From: Microbacterium rhizosphaerae
GTDB taxonomy: Bacteria > Actinomycetota > Actinomycetes > Actinomycetales > Microbacteriaceae
Length of the DNA: 64,000 bases
Assembly (NCBI RefSeq): GCF_034120055.1
Contig: NZ_CP139368.1
Coordinates: forward strand, 62,001-126,000
Direction of reading: 5' to 3'
Made by a program: the position numbers and the translations under genes. Of the stretch, positions 52,386 through 61,925 are shown in pieces (the stretch's first letter is position 1; the number at the start of each line of letters is the position of its first letter). Under the pieces are notes generated by a model that worked only from the letters and a program-made list of their open reading frames with translations, searched no databases and was not told the origin of the DNA.

Positions 52386-53642
52386 ATGACGGACCTTGAT
52401 CCCACGATGGCCCTCGAGGCCAGGGTTCTCGACGACGCAGACCCGCTGCGCGGCCGCCGCGACGCGTTCATCGGCGCAGAGTCCCCCCTCGTCTACTTCG
52501 ACGGCAACTCGCTCGGCCGGCCGCTGCGGGCGACCGCGGAACGACTCGAGCGCTTCGTCCGCGAGGAGTGGGCCGGGCGGCTCATCCGCGGGTGGGACGA
52601 ATCGTGGATGCAGCTGCCCTTCGAGATCGGCGACACGGTCGGCCGCGTCGCGATCGGGGCGCGCGCGGGCCAGACGGTCATCGGCGACTCGACGACCGTG
52701 CTCCTCTACAAGCTGGTGCGAGCCGCCTTCGACGCCCGGCGCGCGGACGACGCCGCGCGCGTGGAGATCGTCGTCGACCGCGACAACTTCCCGACCGACC
52801 GCTACCTCATCGAGGGGATCGCCGCCGAGCGCGGCGGGCGGGTGCGCTGGATCGAGGTCGACCGGGCGTCGGGCGTGACCGAGGACGCGCTGCGCGACGC
52901 CGTGGGACCGCAGACGGCGGTGGTCGTCCTGAGCCACGTCGCGTACCGGTCGGGATATCTGGCGGATGCGGCGTCCCTCACCGCGATCGCCCACGACGCA
53001 GGCGCGCTCATCCTGTGGGATCTCTGCCACTCCGCCGGGTCGGTGCCGGTCGAGGCGGACGCCTGGGGGTTCGACCTCGCCGTCGGCTGCACGTACAAGT
53101 ACCTCAACGGAGGGCCGGGCTCCCCCGCGTTCGCCTACGTCGCGCACCGGCACCAGGCATCCCTCACCCAGCCGATCCAGGGATGGATGGGCTCCGCCGA
53201 CGTCTTCGCCATGGGCCCGCACTACGTGCCGGCGGACGGGATGCGCCGCTTCATCTCCGGCACACCGCCCATCACCGGGATGCTCGGCATCCAGGACACG
53301 CTCGCCCTCATCGACGAGGTGGGAATCCACGCGATCCGCGAGAAGTCCATCGCCCTGACCGAGTTCGCAATCGCCGTCGCCGATCGCGACCTCGCGCCGC
53401 TCGGCGTCACGATCGCGTCCCCCCGGCACGCGGAGCGCCGCGGCGGGCACGTCACCCTCGCCCATCCGCTCATGCGGGAGGCGACGGCACGGCTGTGGGA
53501 GCAGGACGTCATCCCCGACTACCGCGACCCGCACGGCCTGCGGATCGGGCTCTCACCGCTGTCGACGAGCTTCGCCGAGACGGAGGCGGGTCTCATCCGC
53601 GTCGGCGAGGTGCTGCGCGGGTTGGGTGCCGACGGGCCATGA
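52386..53642 (+). CDS. kynU: Kynureninase
   Basis: A 418-residue PLP enzyme cleaving kynurenine to anthranilate and alanine. Landmarks are LVYFDGNSLGRPLRA, the PLP-phosphate region GDSTTVLLYKL, D212 in LWDLCHSAGSVPVEADAWGF, and the Schiff-base lysine K238 in GCTYKYLNGGPGSPAF. Length is standard. The ATG at 52386 has CGAGGAGCCGCG upstream. Third gene of the kynurenine operon. The anthranilate fate (tryptophan recycling, degradation or secretion) is not shown by neighbours. Confidence 0.96.
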   Translation: MTDLDPTMALEARVLDDADPLRGRRDAFIGAESPLVYFDGNSLGRPLRATAERLERFVREEWAGRLIRGWDESWMQLPFEIGDTVGRVAIGARAGQTVIGDSTTVLLYKLVRAAFDARRADDAARVEIVVDRDNFPTDRYLIEGIAAERGGRVRWIEVDRASGVTEDALRDAVGPQTAVVVLSHVAYRSGYLADAASLTAIAHDAGALILWDLCHSAGSVPVEADAWGFDLAVGCTYKYLNGGPGSPAFAYVAHRHQASLTQPIQGWMGSADVFAMGPHYVPADGMRRFISGTPPITGMLGIQDTLALIDEVGIHAIREKSIALTEFAIAVADRDLAPLGVTIASPRHAERRGGHVTLAHPLMREATARLWEQDVIPDYRDPHGLRIGLSPLSTSFAETEAGLIRVGEVLRGLGADGP

Positions 53643-53742
53643 CGGGACCGCGTCCCAGCGAATGCGGCATCGAGTCCCATTCTCTTCGCAGGGACGCCGA
53701 CGTAGGCTGAGGTGTGTTCCACGCCCGAAGGAGAGCGTTCAC

Positions 53743-55503
53743 GTGAGCCCTGCCAAGACCACTCCGAAGCCCGCCGAGCTCGCCGCCGAGGTCCGCGTGC
53801 CGCTCGACGCGGCGATCGCCGACCTCCAGGACGGCACCCGCACCTGGGCCGCCCTCACCATCGACCAGCGCGCCCGCCTGCTCGACCGCGTGCGCGCCGC
53901 CGTGGTCGCCAGCGCGGACGAGTGGGCGGACGCCGCCGCCCTGTCGAAAGGCCTCGAGCCCGGGCACCCGTTGCGCGGCGAGGAGTGGATGTCGGGGCCC
54001 TATGCCGCCCTCGGCGGCCTGGACGGCTACATCTCGTCACTGAAGGCCCTCGCCCGCGGCACGAGCCCGCTCGAGGGCGTCAGGATCTCCGAGGCCCACG
54101 GCGGCCGCGTGCGCATCGAGGCGTTCCCGGCCTCCGGCATGGACCGCGTGCTTCTCTCGGGCTTCACCGGCGAGCTGTGGCTCGAGCCGGGCGTGACCGC
54201 CGCCCAGGCACGTTCGGAGGCGGGCCTCGGCCACCTCCGCGCGACCGAGAACACCGGGGTGGGACTCGTCCTCGGCGCGGGCAACATCACCTCGATCCCG
54301 TTCCTCGACGTGCTGTACGAGCTCATCGCCGAGAACCGCGTGTCGATCCTCAAGGTCAACCCCACGCAGGATGCCGTGCTCCCGGTCTTCGAGCGCGCGC
54401 TCGCCCCGCTCATCGAACTCGGACTGCTGCGCATCGTGCAGGGCGGGGGCGATGTCGGCGCCTACCTGGCGCAGCATCCCTCGATCGCCCACGTGCACAT
54501 CACGGGCTCGGCGCTCACGTTCGACGCGATCGTCTGGGGCGCGGGTGCCGAGGCCGAGAGGCGCCGCGCGGCCGACGACCCGAAGCTCGCCGTTCCGATC
54601 ACCGCGGAACTGGGCGGCGTCTCGCCGATCATCGTGGTTCCGGGTACCTGGACCGATGCGGACCTCAAGTACCAGGCCGAGCACGTCGTGACCATGCGCC
54701 TGCACAACAGCGGCCACAACTGCATCGCCGGGCAGGTCGTCGTGCTCTCGAGCGACTGGCCGCAGCGCGACGCGTTCATCGCCGCCCTGGAGACCGCACT
54801 GCACGCGGCGCCGGAGAGGCCGGTGTGGTATCCCCGCAGCGAGGAGAAGCTGGATGCCGCCGCCGCGGGCTATCCGGACGCGCGGTGGAACGCGGACCGA
54901 ACGCGGGCCATCGTCGACCTCACAGCGGGCGGCGACGCCACGGCTCTCCAGACGACGGAGTACTTCTCCCCCGTCCTCGGCGTCGTGCAGGTGCCCGGTA
55001 CCGGGCAGGAGTTCCTCGACAACGCGGTCGCCTACGCGAACGACAACCTCGTCGGCACGCTCGGCGCGAACGTGCTCATCGACCCGGCGACCGAGGCCCT
55101 CCTCGGGGCGGGTTTCGAGCGTGCGATCGCCGACCTCCGCTACGGCGGGATCGCCATCAACACGTGGACAGGGGTGGTCTTCGCCACACCGATCCTCTCG
55201 TGGGGCGCCTTCCCGGGCGGCACGCTGCAGGATGTGCAGAGCGGCCTCGGCGTCGTCCACAACACGCTGCTGATCGACCGCGTCGAGCGTTCCATCCTGC
55301 GCGGACCGTTCCGGCCGTTCCCCCGGGCCGTCGGCGATGTCGTGCGGTCCCTGAGCCTGTCGAAGGGCACGGTGCTGCCCAAGCCGCCGTGGTTCGTCGA
55401 CGCGAAGACGGGCGCCTCGGTCGGCGAGGGCCTGACCCGGTGGCACATGACCCACAGCGTCCCGCGGCTGGTCGCCACCCTGACCCAGGCCATGCGCTCG
55501 TGA
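53743..55503 (+). CDS. Aldehyde dehydrogenase family protein, long form
   Basis: A 586-residue aldehyde dehydrogenase, longer than the usual ~490. Catalytic positions are intact: N181 (GAGNITSIPF), E289 (AELGGVSPII) and C327 (GHNCIAGQVV). The extra length is at both ends. Near the C-terminus the peptide SLSLSKG is encoded by a dispersed repeat sequence (55349-55367). The GTG at 53743 has GAAGGAGAG upstream. It overlaps the GMC oxidoreductase by four bases, so alcohol-to-aldehyde-to-acid oxidation by the pair is likely. The substrate is unknown. Confidence 0.88.
   Translation: MSPAKTTPKPAELAAEVRVPLDAAIADLQDGTRTWAALTIDQRARLLDRVRAAVVASADEWADAAALSKGLEPGHPLRGEEWMSGPYAALGGLDGYISSLKALARGTSPLEGVRISEAHGGRVRIEAFPASGMDRVLLSGFTGELWLEPGVTAAQARSEAGLGHLRATENTGVGLVLGAGNITSIPFLDVLYELIAENRVSILKVNPTQDAVLPVFERALAPLIELGLLRIVQGGGDVGAYLAQHPSIAHVHITGSALTFDAIVWGAGAEAERRRAADDPKLAVPITAELGGVSPIIVVPGTWTDADLKYQAEHVVTMRLHNSGHNCIAGQVVVLSSDWPQRDAFIAALETALHAAPERPVWYPRSEEKLDAAAAGYPDARWNADRTRAIVDLTAGGDATALQTTEYFSPVLGVVQVPGTGQEFLDNAVAYANDNLVGTLGANVLIDPATEALLGAGFERAIADLRYGGIAINTWTGVVFATPILSWGAFPGGTLQDVQSGLGVVHNTLLIDRVERSILRGPFRPFPRAVGDVVRSLSLSKGTVLPKPPWFVDAKTGASVGEGLTRWHMTHSVPRLVATLTQAMRS
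55349..55367. repeat. Short dispersed repeat encoding SLSKG
   Basis: CCCTGAGCCTGTCGAAGGG matches a short repeat that I recall from many high-GC genomes, where it reads as SLSKG, PEPVEG or FDRLR depending on frame. Here it is in frame within the aldehyde dehydrogenase gene. Its ends (CCCT/AGGG) are complementary. Confidence 0.6.
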
Positions 55504-57164
55504 GCGCCGACCTCGCCGCGGACTACATCGTCGTCGGCGCCGGCTCAGCGGGCGCGGCACTCGCAGCGCGCCTGAGCGAGGACGAGAAGGTCTCGGTGCT
55601 GCTGCTCGAGGCGGGTGGTCCCGACTCCGCCATGGAGCTGCACGTCCCCGCGGCGTTCTCGAAGCTCTTCCGCGGCGTCTACGACTGGAACTACGACACC
55701 GTTCCGCAGCCGCACCTCGAGGACCGCACGATCTTCTGGCCGCGCGGCAAGACCCTCGGCGGATCGTCGTCGCTCAACGCGATGATGTGGGTGCGCGGGT
55801 TCGCGGCGGACTACGACGAGTGGGCGCAGACGGCCGGAGACGGCTGGTCGTGGGACGCCCTCGTCCCCTATTTCCGCGCCGTCGAGCGCACGCAGGATCC
55901 GGCGGACGCGACGCAGGGCATCGACGGCCCGCAGGCGGTCGAGCACCAGCGCGACCCGCGGCCGCACACCGCGGCGTTCCTCCGCGCCGCCGCCGAGGCC
56001 GGCTATCCCGTCACCGCGCCGAACCTGCCCGCGGCGCAGGGTTTCTCGCAGACCATGGTGAGCGAGCACCGCGGGGGGCGCGCATCCACCGCCGACTCGT
56101 ATCTGAAGCCGGCGAAGGGCCGCCGCAACCTGAGGATCGTCACGAACGCGCTCGTGCGGAGGGTGACATTCGTCCCCACGCCCACTCCACCCGTCGCTGA
56201 CGCGCCGCGCGGAGCCTCCGGGCGCGTGGGCCCGGGAACCCGCGCGACCGGCGTGTACGTCGAGATCGACGGCATCACGCGGCAGGCGACGGCCCACCGC
56301 GAAGTCATCCTCTGCGGCGGCGCGGTCAACACACCCCAGCTGCTCATGCTCAGCGGCATCGGGCCGGCCGGTCACCTCGCTGAGCACGGCATCCCGGTCG
56401 TCGTCGACGCCCCCGAGGTCGGCGCCAACCTGCAGGACCACCTCGTCGCCGGACTCGCACCGGGCGCCAAGGGCGGCACCCTCTACACCGCCGAGAAGGC
56501 GGGGCAGCTCGTGAACTACCTCACGCGACGCAAGGGGATGCTGACCTCCAACGTCGGCGAGGCGTACGGGTTCGTGCGCACGTCGGTGGCCGACGAGCTC
56601 GGCATGGGTGAGGGCCTGCCCGACATCGAGATCATCTTCGCGCCGGTACCGTACGTGGGCGAGGGCCTCGTGCCGACGCCCGCCGAGGGCATCACGGTCG
56701 GTGCGATCCTGCTGCGGCCGGTGAGCCGCGGAACGATCCGCCTCGCGTCGGCCGACCCGCGCGACAAGCCGCTCATCGACCCGGCGTACCTCTCCGACGA
56801 GGAGGGGAGGGATGCCGCGGCCCTCGCCGAGGGCCTCCACGTGTGCGAGCGGCTGCTGGCGACGGATGCGCTCGCGGAACTCACGACGGGCGACTGGGTG
56901 CAGCCGGTCGGCGGCGAGTCGATGAGCGCCCAGGAGCGCGTCGAGCTGTCGATGCGCCGCTACTCGCACACCCTGTACCACCCGGTGGGCACGGTGCGGA
57001 TGGGGATGGATGCCGCGGCCCCGGTCGACCCCGAGCTGCGGGTGCGCGGGGTGGAGGGACTGCGCGTGGCGGACGCGTCCGTCATGCCGACGGTCATCCG
57101 CGGGCATACCAACGCTCCCGCGATCGTCATCGGTGTGAAGGCCGCGGACCTCATCCGCGGCTGA
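55500..57164 (+). CDS. GMC family oxidoreductase
   Basis: A 554-residue FAD enzyme of the choline dehydrogenase/glucose oxidase group. The FAD motif is YIVVGAGSAGAALAARLSED (residues 9-28), with GMC signature 1 WPRGKTLGGSSSLNAMMWVR and signature 2 GGAVNTPQLLMLSGIGP. Catalytic histidines are in YHPVGTVRMG and GHTNAPAIVIG. Residues ~224-245 (PTPTPPVADAPRGASGRVGP) are an insert encoded by the same 63-base repeat that extends FolB. The GTG at 55500 overlaps the aldehyde dehydrogenase stop. It probably oxidises an alcohol whose aldehyde the neighbour then oxidises. Confidence 0.92.
   Translation: MSADLAADYIVVGAGSAGAALAARLSEDEKVSVLLLEAGGPDSAMELHVPAAFSKLFRGVYDWNYDTVPQPHLEDRTIFWPRGKTLGGSSSLNAMMWVRGFAADYDEWAQTAGDGWSWDALVPYFRAVERTQDPADATQGIDGPQAVEHQRDPRPHTAAFLRAAAEAGYPVTAPNLPAAQGFSQTMVSEHRGGRASTADSYLKPAKGRRNLRIVTNALVRRVTFVPTPTPPVADAPRGASGRVGPGTRATGVYVEIDGITRQATAHREVILCGGAVNTPQLLMLSGIGPAGHLAEHGIPVVVDAPEVGANLQDHLVAGLAPGAKGGTLYTAEKAGQLVNYLTRRKGMLTSNVGEAYGFVRTSVADELGMGEGLPDIEIIFAPVPYVGEGLVPTPAEGITVGAILLRPVSRGTIRLASADPRDKPLIDPAYLSDEEGRDAAALAEGLHVCERLLATDALAELTTGDWVQPVGGESMSAQERVELSMRRYSHTLYHPVGTVRMGMDAAAPVDPELRVRGVEGLRVADASVMPTVIRGHTNAPAIVIGVKAADLIRG
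56171..56233. repeat. 63-base dispersed repeat, copy B (inside the GMC gene)
   Basis: Aligned without gaps to 13259-13321, 55 of 63 bases match. Here the plus strand is read, in a different frame and direction from the folB copy, yet the frame stays open. It lies between two beta strands of the GMC protein (VRRVTFV and TGVYVEIDG), a loop position that can tolerate an insert. Confidence 0.8.
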
Positions 57165-58145
57165 CTACTCGGCGAAGCGATCGGTCGCGGCGCGCAGCGC
57201 CGCCGCGATGCCGGGTTCGGATGCGGCGTGCCCCGCATCCGGAACCACGACGTACTCCGCCTCCGGCCACGCCTGGTGCAGGTCCCACGCGGTCATGATC
57301 GGCGTGCAGACGTCGTAGCGCCCCTGGACGATCACCGCCGGGATGTCGCGGATCTTGTCGACCTGGGCGATGAGCTGCCCCTCGTCGAAGAAGCCGCCGT
57401 GCATGAAGTAGTGGTTCTCGATGCGGGCGAAGGCGGTCGCGACCGACGGCTCGGTCATCGCCGCGACGAGGTCGGCATCCGGCAGGAGCGTGAGGGTCGA
57501 GGCCTCCCAGCCCGACCACGCGATCGCTGCCGGCACGTGGATCGCCGGGTCGGGATCAGTGAGCCGACGGTGGTAGGCCTCGATGAGCCGCGCGCGCTCG
57601 AGCAGCGCGATCGGCGCGAGGAACTTCTCCCACTCGTCGGGGAAGATCGCGCTCGCGCCGCCCTCGTAGAACCACTCGAGCTCGTGCGCGCGCAGCGTGA
57701 AGACGCCCCGGAGCACGATCTCGCTGACCACCTCGGGGTAGGCCTCGGAGTAGGCGAGCGCGAGGGCGCTCCCCCACGACCCGCCGAACACCTGCCACCG
57801 CTGGATGCCGAGGTTCTTGCGCAGCAGCTCCATGTCTGCGACCAGGTGCCACGTCGTGTTGTGCTTGAGGTCCGCATCGGGCGCGCTCGCGCTCGGCGTG
57901 CTGCGCCCGCATCCCCGCTGATCGAACAGGATGATGCGGTACTTCCGCGGATCGAAGAACCGGCGGTGCCACGGCGAGGTGCCGCCACCCGGGCCGCCGT
58001 GCAGGAACACGACCGGCTTGCCCTCGGGATTGCCGCTCTGCTCCCAGTACACGCGGTTGCCCTCGCCGGCCAGCAGCATGCCGGTCTCGTACGGCTCGGT
58101 CGGCGGATAGAGGATGTCGTCGAGGTGAGCGGGACCGTTGGTCAC
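57165..58145 (-). CDS. pip: Proline iminopeptidase
   Basis: A 326-residue alpha/beta hydrolase releasing N-terminal proline. The oxyanion segment is FLHGGPGGG, followed by LFDQRGCGRSTP. The nucleophile elbow is GGSWGSALALAY, the acid is in GRYDVCTP and the His is in DAGHAASEPG. These are the standard S33 family motifs. The GTG at 58145 overlaps the stop of the metallopeptidase gene by four bases. The stop codon directly abuts the GMC stop on the other strand with no spacer. Confidence 0.94.
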   Translation of the reverse strand: MTNGPAHLDDILYPPTEPYETGMLLAGEGNRVYWEQSGNPEGKPVVFLHGGPGGGTSPWHRRFFDPRKYRIILFDQRGCGRSTPSASAPDADLKHNTTWHLVADMELLRKNLGIQRWQVFGGSWGSALALAYSEAYPEVVSEIVLRGVFTLRAHELEWFYEGGASAIFPDEWEKFLAPIALLERARLIEAYHRRLTDPDPAIHVPAAIAWSGWEASTLTLLPDADLVAAMTEPSVATAFARIENHYFMHGGFFDEGQLIAQVDKIRDIPAVIVQGRYDVCTPIMTAWDLHQAWPEAEYVVVPDAGHAASEPGIAAALRAATDRFAE

Positions 58146-59029
58146 AGCGACCTCCCCGACACGGAGAAGGTGTCGCACGCGCCGGGCCCGCCCTGCATCC
58201 CCGTCTCGAACCAGTGCTCGCGCTGCGCGCTGGAGCCGTGGGTCCAGGTCTCCGAGTTCACCGGCACGCCGGACTCCTTCTGGATGTGGTCGTCGCCGAC
58301 CGCCTGAGCCGCGTTGATCGCGTCCGCGATCTGCGCGTTCGTCGGCGGCTGGAGGTACGGGACTCCCTTCTGGTCCTTCTGCGTGGCCATGTCGGCGATG
58401 AAGGCGCCGGCGAAGCAGTCGGCCTGCAGCTCGGTGCGCACGCCGTTGCTCGTGGGACCGGTGCCGTTCGCCGGGTGGTCCTGCGTGATGCCGGTGATCT
58501 GCTGCACGTGGTGGCCGTACTCGTGCGCGATGACGTACAACTGCGCCAGGCTGCCTGCCGTGGCGCCGAACTGGGCGTGCAGCAGGTCGAAGAAGGTCGG
58601 GTCGATGTATACCGTCTCATCCGGCGGGCAGTAGAACGGCCCGGTGGCGTTCGACGCCGTGCCGCACTGCGTCGGGGTGGAGCGGTCGACGATCACGAGC
58701 TGAGGTCCCCGGTAGCCGTCGATCCGCTGCCCCCAGTACTGGTCCAGGACGAGGGAGGTCGCGGCGAGCCGGCAGCTGCTGTCGCGGTTCGCGTCGGCGC
58801 CGGTCTGGCAGTTCTGGACGGCCGCGCCGTCGGTGGTGCCGCCTCCGACCGCCTGACCGGGGGCGCTGAGCGCTCCGCCGAGCAGGCCGGTCACGTCCTG
58901 CCCGGTGAACAGGGACAGCAGCAGGACGGCCAGGGCGCCGAGACCCGTGATACCGCCTCCGACGGCGATTCCGGCCCCGCGACGACGGGCGCTGTTCCCC
59001 CCGACGTTCGCATTGTCGTTGAACGTCAT
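58142..59029 (-). CDS. Neutral zinc metallopeptidase (YpfJ/KPN_02809 family)
   Basis: A 295-residue membrane-anchored protein. One N-terminal helix (AVGGGITGLGALAVLLLSLF, about residues 23-42) is followed by an external domain with the zinc motif HEYGHH in YVIAHEYGHHVQQI. The family's ELQADCFAGAF supplies the third ligand and CPPDETVYIDPTFF precedes. Activity of the family is largely predicted. The ATG at 59029 is preceded by TAGCGT at seven bases. It forms a two-gene unit with pip. Confidence 0.9.
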   Translation of the reverse strand: MTFNDNANVGGNSARRRGAGIAVGGGITGLGALAVLLLSLFTGQDVTGLLGGALSAPGQAVGGGTTDGAAVQNCQTGADANRDSSCRLAATSLVLDQYWGQRIDGYRGPQLVIVDRSTPTQCGTASNATGPFYCPPDETVYIDPTFFDLLHAQFGATAGSLAQLYVIAHEYGHHVQQITGITQDHPANGTGPTSNGVRTELQADCFAGAFIADMATQKDQKGVPYLQPPTNAQIADAINAAQAVGDDHIQKESGVPVNSETWTHGSSAQREHWFETGMQGGPGACDTFSVSGRSL

Positions 59030-59036
59030 GCCTTTC

Positions 59037-59042
59037 ACGCTA
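59037..59042 (-). promoter_or_regulatory. Leaderless-type -10 box of the zinc metallopeptidase gene
   Basis: TAGCGT on the minus strand, seven bases before the ATG at 59029. Confidence 0.5.
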
Positions 59043-59077
59043 CCCCGCACAGCCCGAACGGCCGGGCATTTCCGGTC

Positions 59078-59083
59078 TAGGCT
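59078..59083 (+). promoter_or_regulatory. Leaderless-type -10 box of mdh
   Basis: TAGGCT lies six bases before the mdh ATG at 59090. Confidence 0.55.
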
Positions 59084-59089
59084 CGGGCC

Positions 59090-60103
59090 ATGGCGCACTC
59101 TCCGACGACCATCACCATCACCGGCGCGGGGGGCCAGATCGGCTACGCGCTCCTGTTCCGCATCGCTGCCGGCGACATGCTCGGACCCGATCGTCCCGTG
59201 CGGCTGAGGCTGCTGGAGATCCCGCAGGGCGTGCGCTCGGCCGAGGGCGCGGCCCTCGAGCTGCAGGACTGCGCGTTCCCGCTGCTGCATTCGGTCGACG
59301 TGACGGATGACGTCGGCCGCGGATTCCACGGTGCCGACCTGGCGCTGCTCGTGGGCGCCCGCCCGCGGACGGCGGGCATGGAACGGGGCGATCTGCTGGC
59401 GGCCAACGCCGGCATCTTCGGCCCGCAGGGCGCGGCCATCGCCGCACATGCCGCAGACGGCATCCAGGTGGTCACGGTGGGAAACCCGGCCAACACCAAC
59501 GCGCTCATCGCGCGGGCGGCGGCCGACGGCGTGCCGGCCGAGCGCTTCACGGCCCTCACGCGTCTCGACCACAACCGCGCCGTCGGACAGCTCGCGCAGC
59601 AGCTGGATGCGCGGCCCGATGGCATCCGCGATGTGACGATCTGGGGCAACCACTCGGCGAGCCAGTTCCCGGACGTGTCGCACGCCACCGCCGACGGCAC
59701 CTCCGTCCCCGCGCTGCTGGCGGAGCGGCTCGGGCCCGAGGCGGCCGCGCAGTGGCTCGACGACGTGTTCGTGCCGCGCGTCGCCAAGCGCGGCGCCGAG
59801 ATCATCGAGGTCCGCGGCTCGTCATCGGTCGCGTCCGCCGCCAACGCGGCGATCGACCACGTGCGCGATCTCGTGCGGGGCCGGCCGGTCGACGCCGGCT
59901 GGACGTCCGCGGCGCTCGTCTCGCGCGGCGAGTACGGCGTGCCCGAGGGCCTCGTGTGCTCGTTCCCCGTGCGCTCGGACGGAAGCGGCTATCAGGTGGT
60001 GGAGGGGCTCGACCTGGACGGCCGCGCCCGCGCGCGGATCGACGCATCCGTCGCCGAGCTCGTCGCGGAGCGCGCTGCCGTTCAGGAGCTCGGCATCCTC
60101 TGA
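59090..60103 (+). CDS. mdh: Malate dehydrogenase
   Basis: A 337-residue NAD-dependent TCA-cycle enzyme of the cytosolic-MDH-like group used by actinobacteria. The NAD motif is [20 protein letters not shown], substrate residues are in [15 protein letters not shown] and [10 protein letters not shown], and the catalytic His is in [12 protein letters not shown]. Length is standard. Its stop overlaps the antiporter ATG by one base (TGATG). The leaderless-type promoter supports the chosen start. Confidence 0.96.
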   Translation: MAHSPTTITITGAGGQIGYALLFRIAAGDMLGPDRPVRLRLLEIPQGVRSAEGAALELQDCAFPLLHSVDVTDDVGRGFHGADLALLVGARPRTAGMERGDLLAANAGIFGPQGAAIAAHAADGIQVVTVGNPANTNALIARAAADGVPAERFTALTRLDHNRAVGQLAQQLDARPDGIRDVTIWGNHSASQFPDVSHATADGTSVPALLAERLGPEAAAQWLDDVFVPRVAKRGAEIIEVRGSSSVASAANAAIDHVRDLVRGRPVDAGWTSAALVSRGEYGVPEGLVCSFPVRSDGSGYQVVEGLDLDGRARARIDASVAELVAERAAVQELGIL

Positions 60104-61872
60104 TGGACCTGCTCGTCCCGGTGCTTCTCGGCGTCCTCGCGATCGCGGCGTCTTCGGCGGTCGGGAGGAAGCTCGGCGTCGCCTCTCCGCTGCTGCTGCT
60201 CGCGGTGGGGATCGGGGTCGGATACCTGCCGTTCGTGGGGACGGTGACGGTGAATCCGGAGTGGATCCTCGTCGGCGTGCTGCCGCCGCTGCTCTACTCC
60301 GCCGCGGTCAACCTCCCGGCCATCGAGTTCCGCCGGGACCTGCGGCCCATCGCCGGCCTGGCCGTCGCGCTGGTCGTCATCAGCTCGCTCGTGCTCGGCG
60401 TGTTCTTCTGGGCGGTGGTCCCCGGCCTGGGACTTCCCCTCGGGATCGCCCTGGGCGCCATCCTCAGTCCGACGGATGCGGTCGCCACGACGATCGCGAA
60501 GCGGCTCGGCATCGCGCCGCGCGTCGTCACGCTCCTGGAGGGCGAGAGCCTGCTCAACGACGCCACGGCACTCGTGCTGCTGCGCACCGCCATCGCCGCG
60601 ATCGCGAGCAGCTTCTCCCTCGCCGAGACCGTGGGGCAGTTCGTATGGAGCGTGGTCATCGCGATCGTCATCGGCGCGATCGTGGGCTGGCTGTCACTGC
60701 GACTGCGCGTGTGGGTGCGCAATTCGGCCGCGAACACCGCGGTGAGCTTCACGGTCCCCTTCATCGCGTACCTGCCGACCGAGCACCTCGGCGGGTCGGG
60801 TCTCGTCGCCGCCGTCGTCGCGGGTCTCGTCACGAGCCAGCTCGCGCCCAGCCGTCTCACCCCGGAACAGCGCATGTCCGACACGCTGAACTGGCGCACG
60901 ATCGAGCTCGTGCTCGAGGGCGCGGTGTTCCTCCTCATGGGTCTCGAGCTGCGCGAGATCGTGCGCGCCAACCTGCAGAGCGAGGAGGGCCTGTGGCATG
61001 GCACCTGGCTCGCACTCGTCGCCCTCGCCATCGTCCTGGCGGTGCGGGCCGGCTACGTCGCGTTCGTGGTGTGGTCGCAGGGGCGGCGAGCGCGGCGCCT
61101 GGACCGCGACCGTCTGGAGGCATTCAGCGATCGGCTGGATGCCGTCGAGTCCGGCGACACGGCTCCCGTCGAGCTGCCGGACCGGCCGCCGAGCGCGGTG
61201 ACTCCCCGGCGCATGCCACACCGCACGCTGCCCACGGACCCCGTGCAGCGCGAGCGCTTCCTCGGGATCGCCCGCACCCGCGTCACCCGGGCCCTCGCCG
61301 ACGTGGACTACTACCAGGGAGCGCCCCTGGACTGGCGCCAGGGCGCGGTCATCGTCTGGGGCGGCATGCGCGGTGTCGTGACCCTGGCCGCCGCGCAGAC
61401 GCTCCCGCGGGACGACGAACGCGCGCTCCTCGTGTTCGTCGCCTTCCTGGTCGCCGCCGTGAGCCTCACGCTGCAGGGGTTCACCCTTCCGGTTCTCGTC
61501 CGCCGCCTGGGCCTGGCCGACGGGGAGGCGGAGCCGGTGGGCGGGGGTCGCGATCAGCTCCAGGACGAGCTGCGCACGGCCGCCGCATCCGCCCTCGTCT
61601 CCGGCGAGCTGCTCGACAGCGACGGCCACCCATTCGACGCCGACCTGACGACCAGGCTCGGCGCGCGCCTGGCGGAACGCTCGGCGAACGACGACAGCGA
61701 GTTCACGCGGACCGCGCTCGAGCTGCGGCTCGCGGTCATCGGCGCGATGCGCGCGCGGCTCGAGGAACTGACCCACGACGGCACCTTCGCCACCGCGGTC
61801 CTGCGCCACGCACGGGCCGAGCTCGACGCGGACGAGATCGGCGTGCAGCTGCGGATGGACGCACCCGGCTGA
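60103..61872 (+). CDS. Na+/H+ antiporter, CPA1 (NhaP) family
   Basis: A 589-residue membrane antiporter. About twelve helices fill residues 1-330 and a later membrane region, with the ion-site motifs LGAILSPTDAVATTIAKRLG and LLEGESLLNDATALVL. The helix pair with WGGMRGVVTLAAAQTLP belongs to the C-terminal part of the pore domain. A long hydrophilic loop and a C-terminal cytoplasmic helical tail (about 480-589) follow. It exports Na+ or K+ in exchange for protons. Its ATG is coupled to the mdh stop. Confidence 0.93.
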   Translation: MDLLVPVLLGVLAIAASSAVGRKLGVASPLLLLAVGIGVGYLPFVGTVTVNPEWILVGVLPPLLYSAAVNLPAIEFRRDLRPIAGLAVALVVISSLVLGVFFWAVVPGLGLPLGIALGAILSPTDAVATTIAKRLGIAPRVVTLLEGESLLNDATALVLLRTAIAAIASSFSLAETVGQFVWSVVIAIVIGAIVGWLSLRLRVWVRNSAANTAVSFTVPFIAYLPTEHLGGSGLVAAVVAGLVTSQLAPSRLTPEQRMSDTLNWRTIELVLEGAVFLLMGLELREIVRANLQSEEGLWHGTWLALVALAIVLAVRAGYVAFVVWSQGRRARRLDRDRLEAFSDRLDAVESGDTAPVELPDRPPSAVTPRRMPHRTLPTDPVQRERFLGIARTRVTRALADVDYYQGAPLDWRQGAVIVWGGMRGVVTLAAAQTLPRDDERALLVFVAFLVAAVSLTLQGFTLPVLVRRLGLADGEAEPVGGGRDQLQDELRTAAASALVSGELLDSDGHPFDADLTTRLGARLAERSANDDSEFTRTALELRLAVIGAMRARLEELTHDGTFATAVLRHARAELDADEIGVQLRMDAPG

Positions 61873-61925
61873 TCCCGGCTCTGCCCGGCGCGCCCGTGGG
61901 GGACAATGGACGCCAGGGGGTTCTC

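Noticed and set aside
53712..57164. An 1150-residue open frame on the plus strand
   Set aside because: It is an Arg/Pro-rich shadow of the aldehyde dehydrogenase in its first half and becomes the real GMC gene only from 55500; no fused protein is supported.
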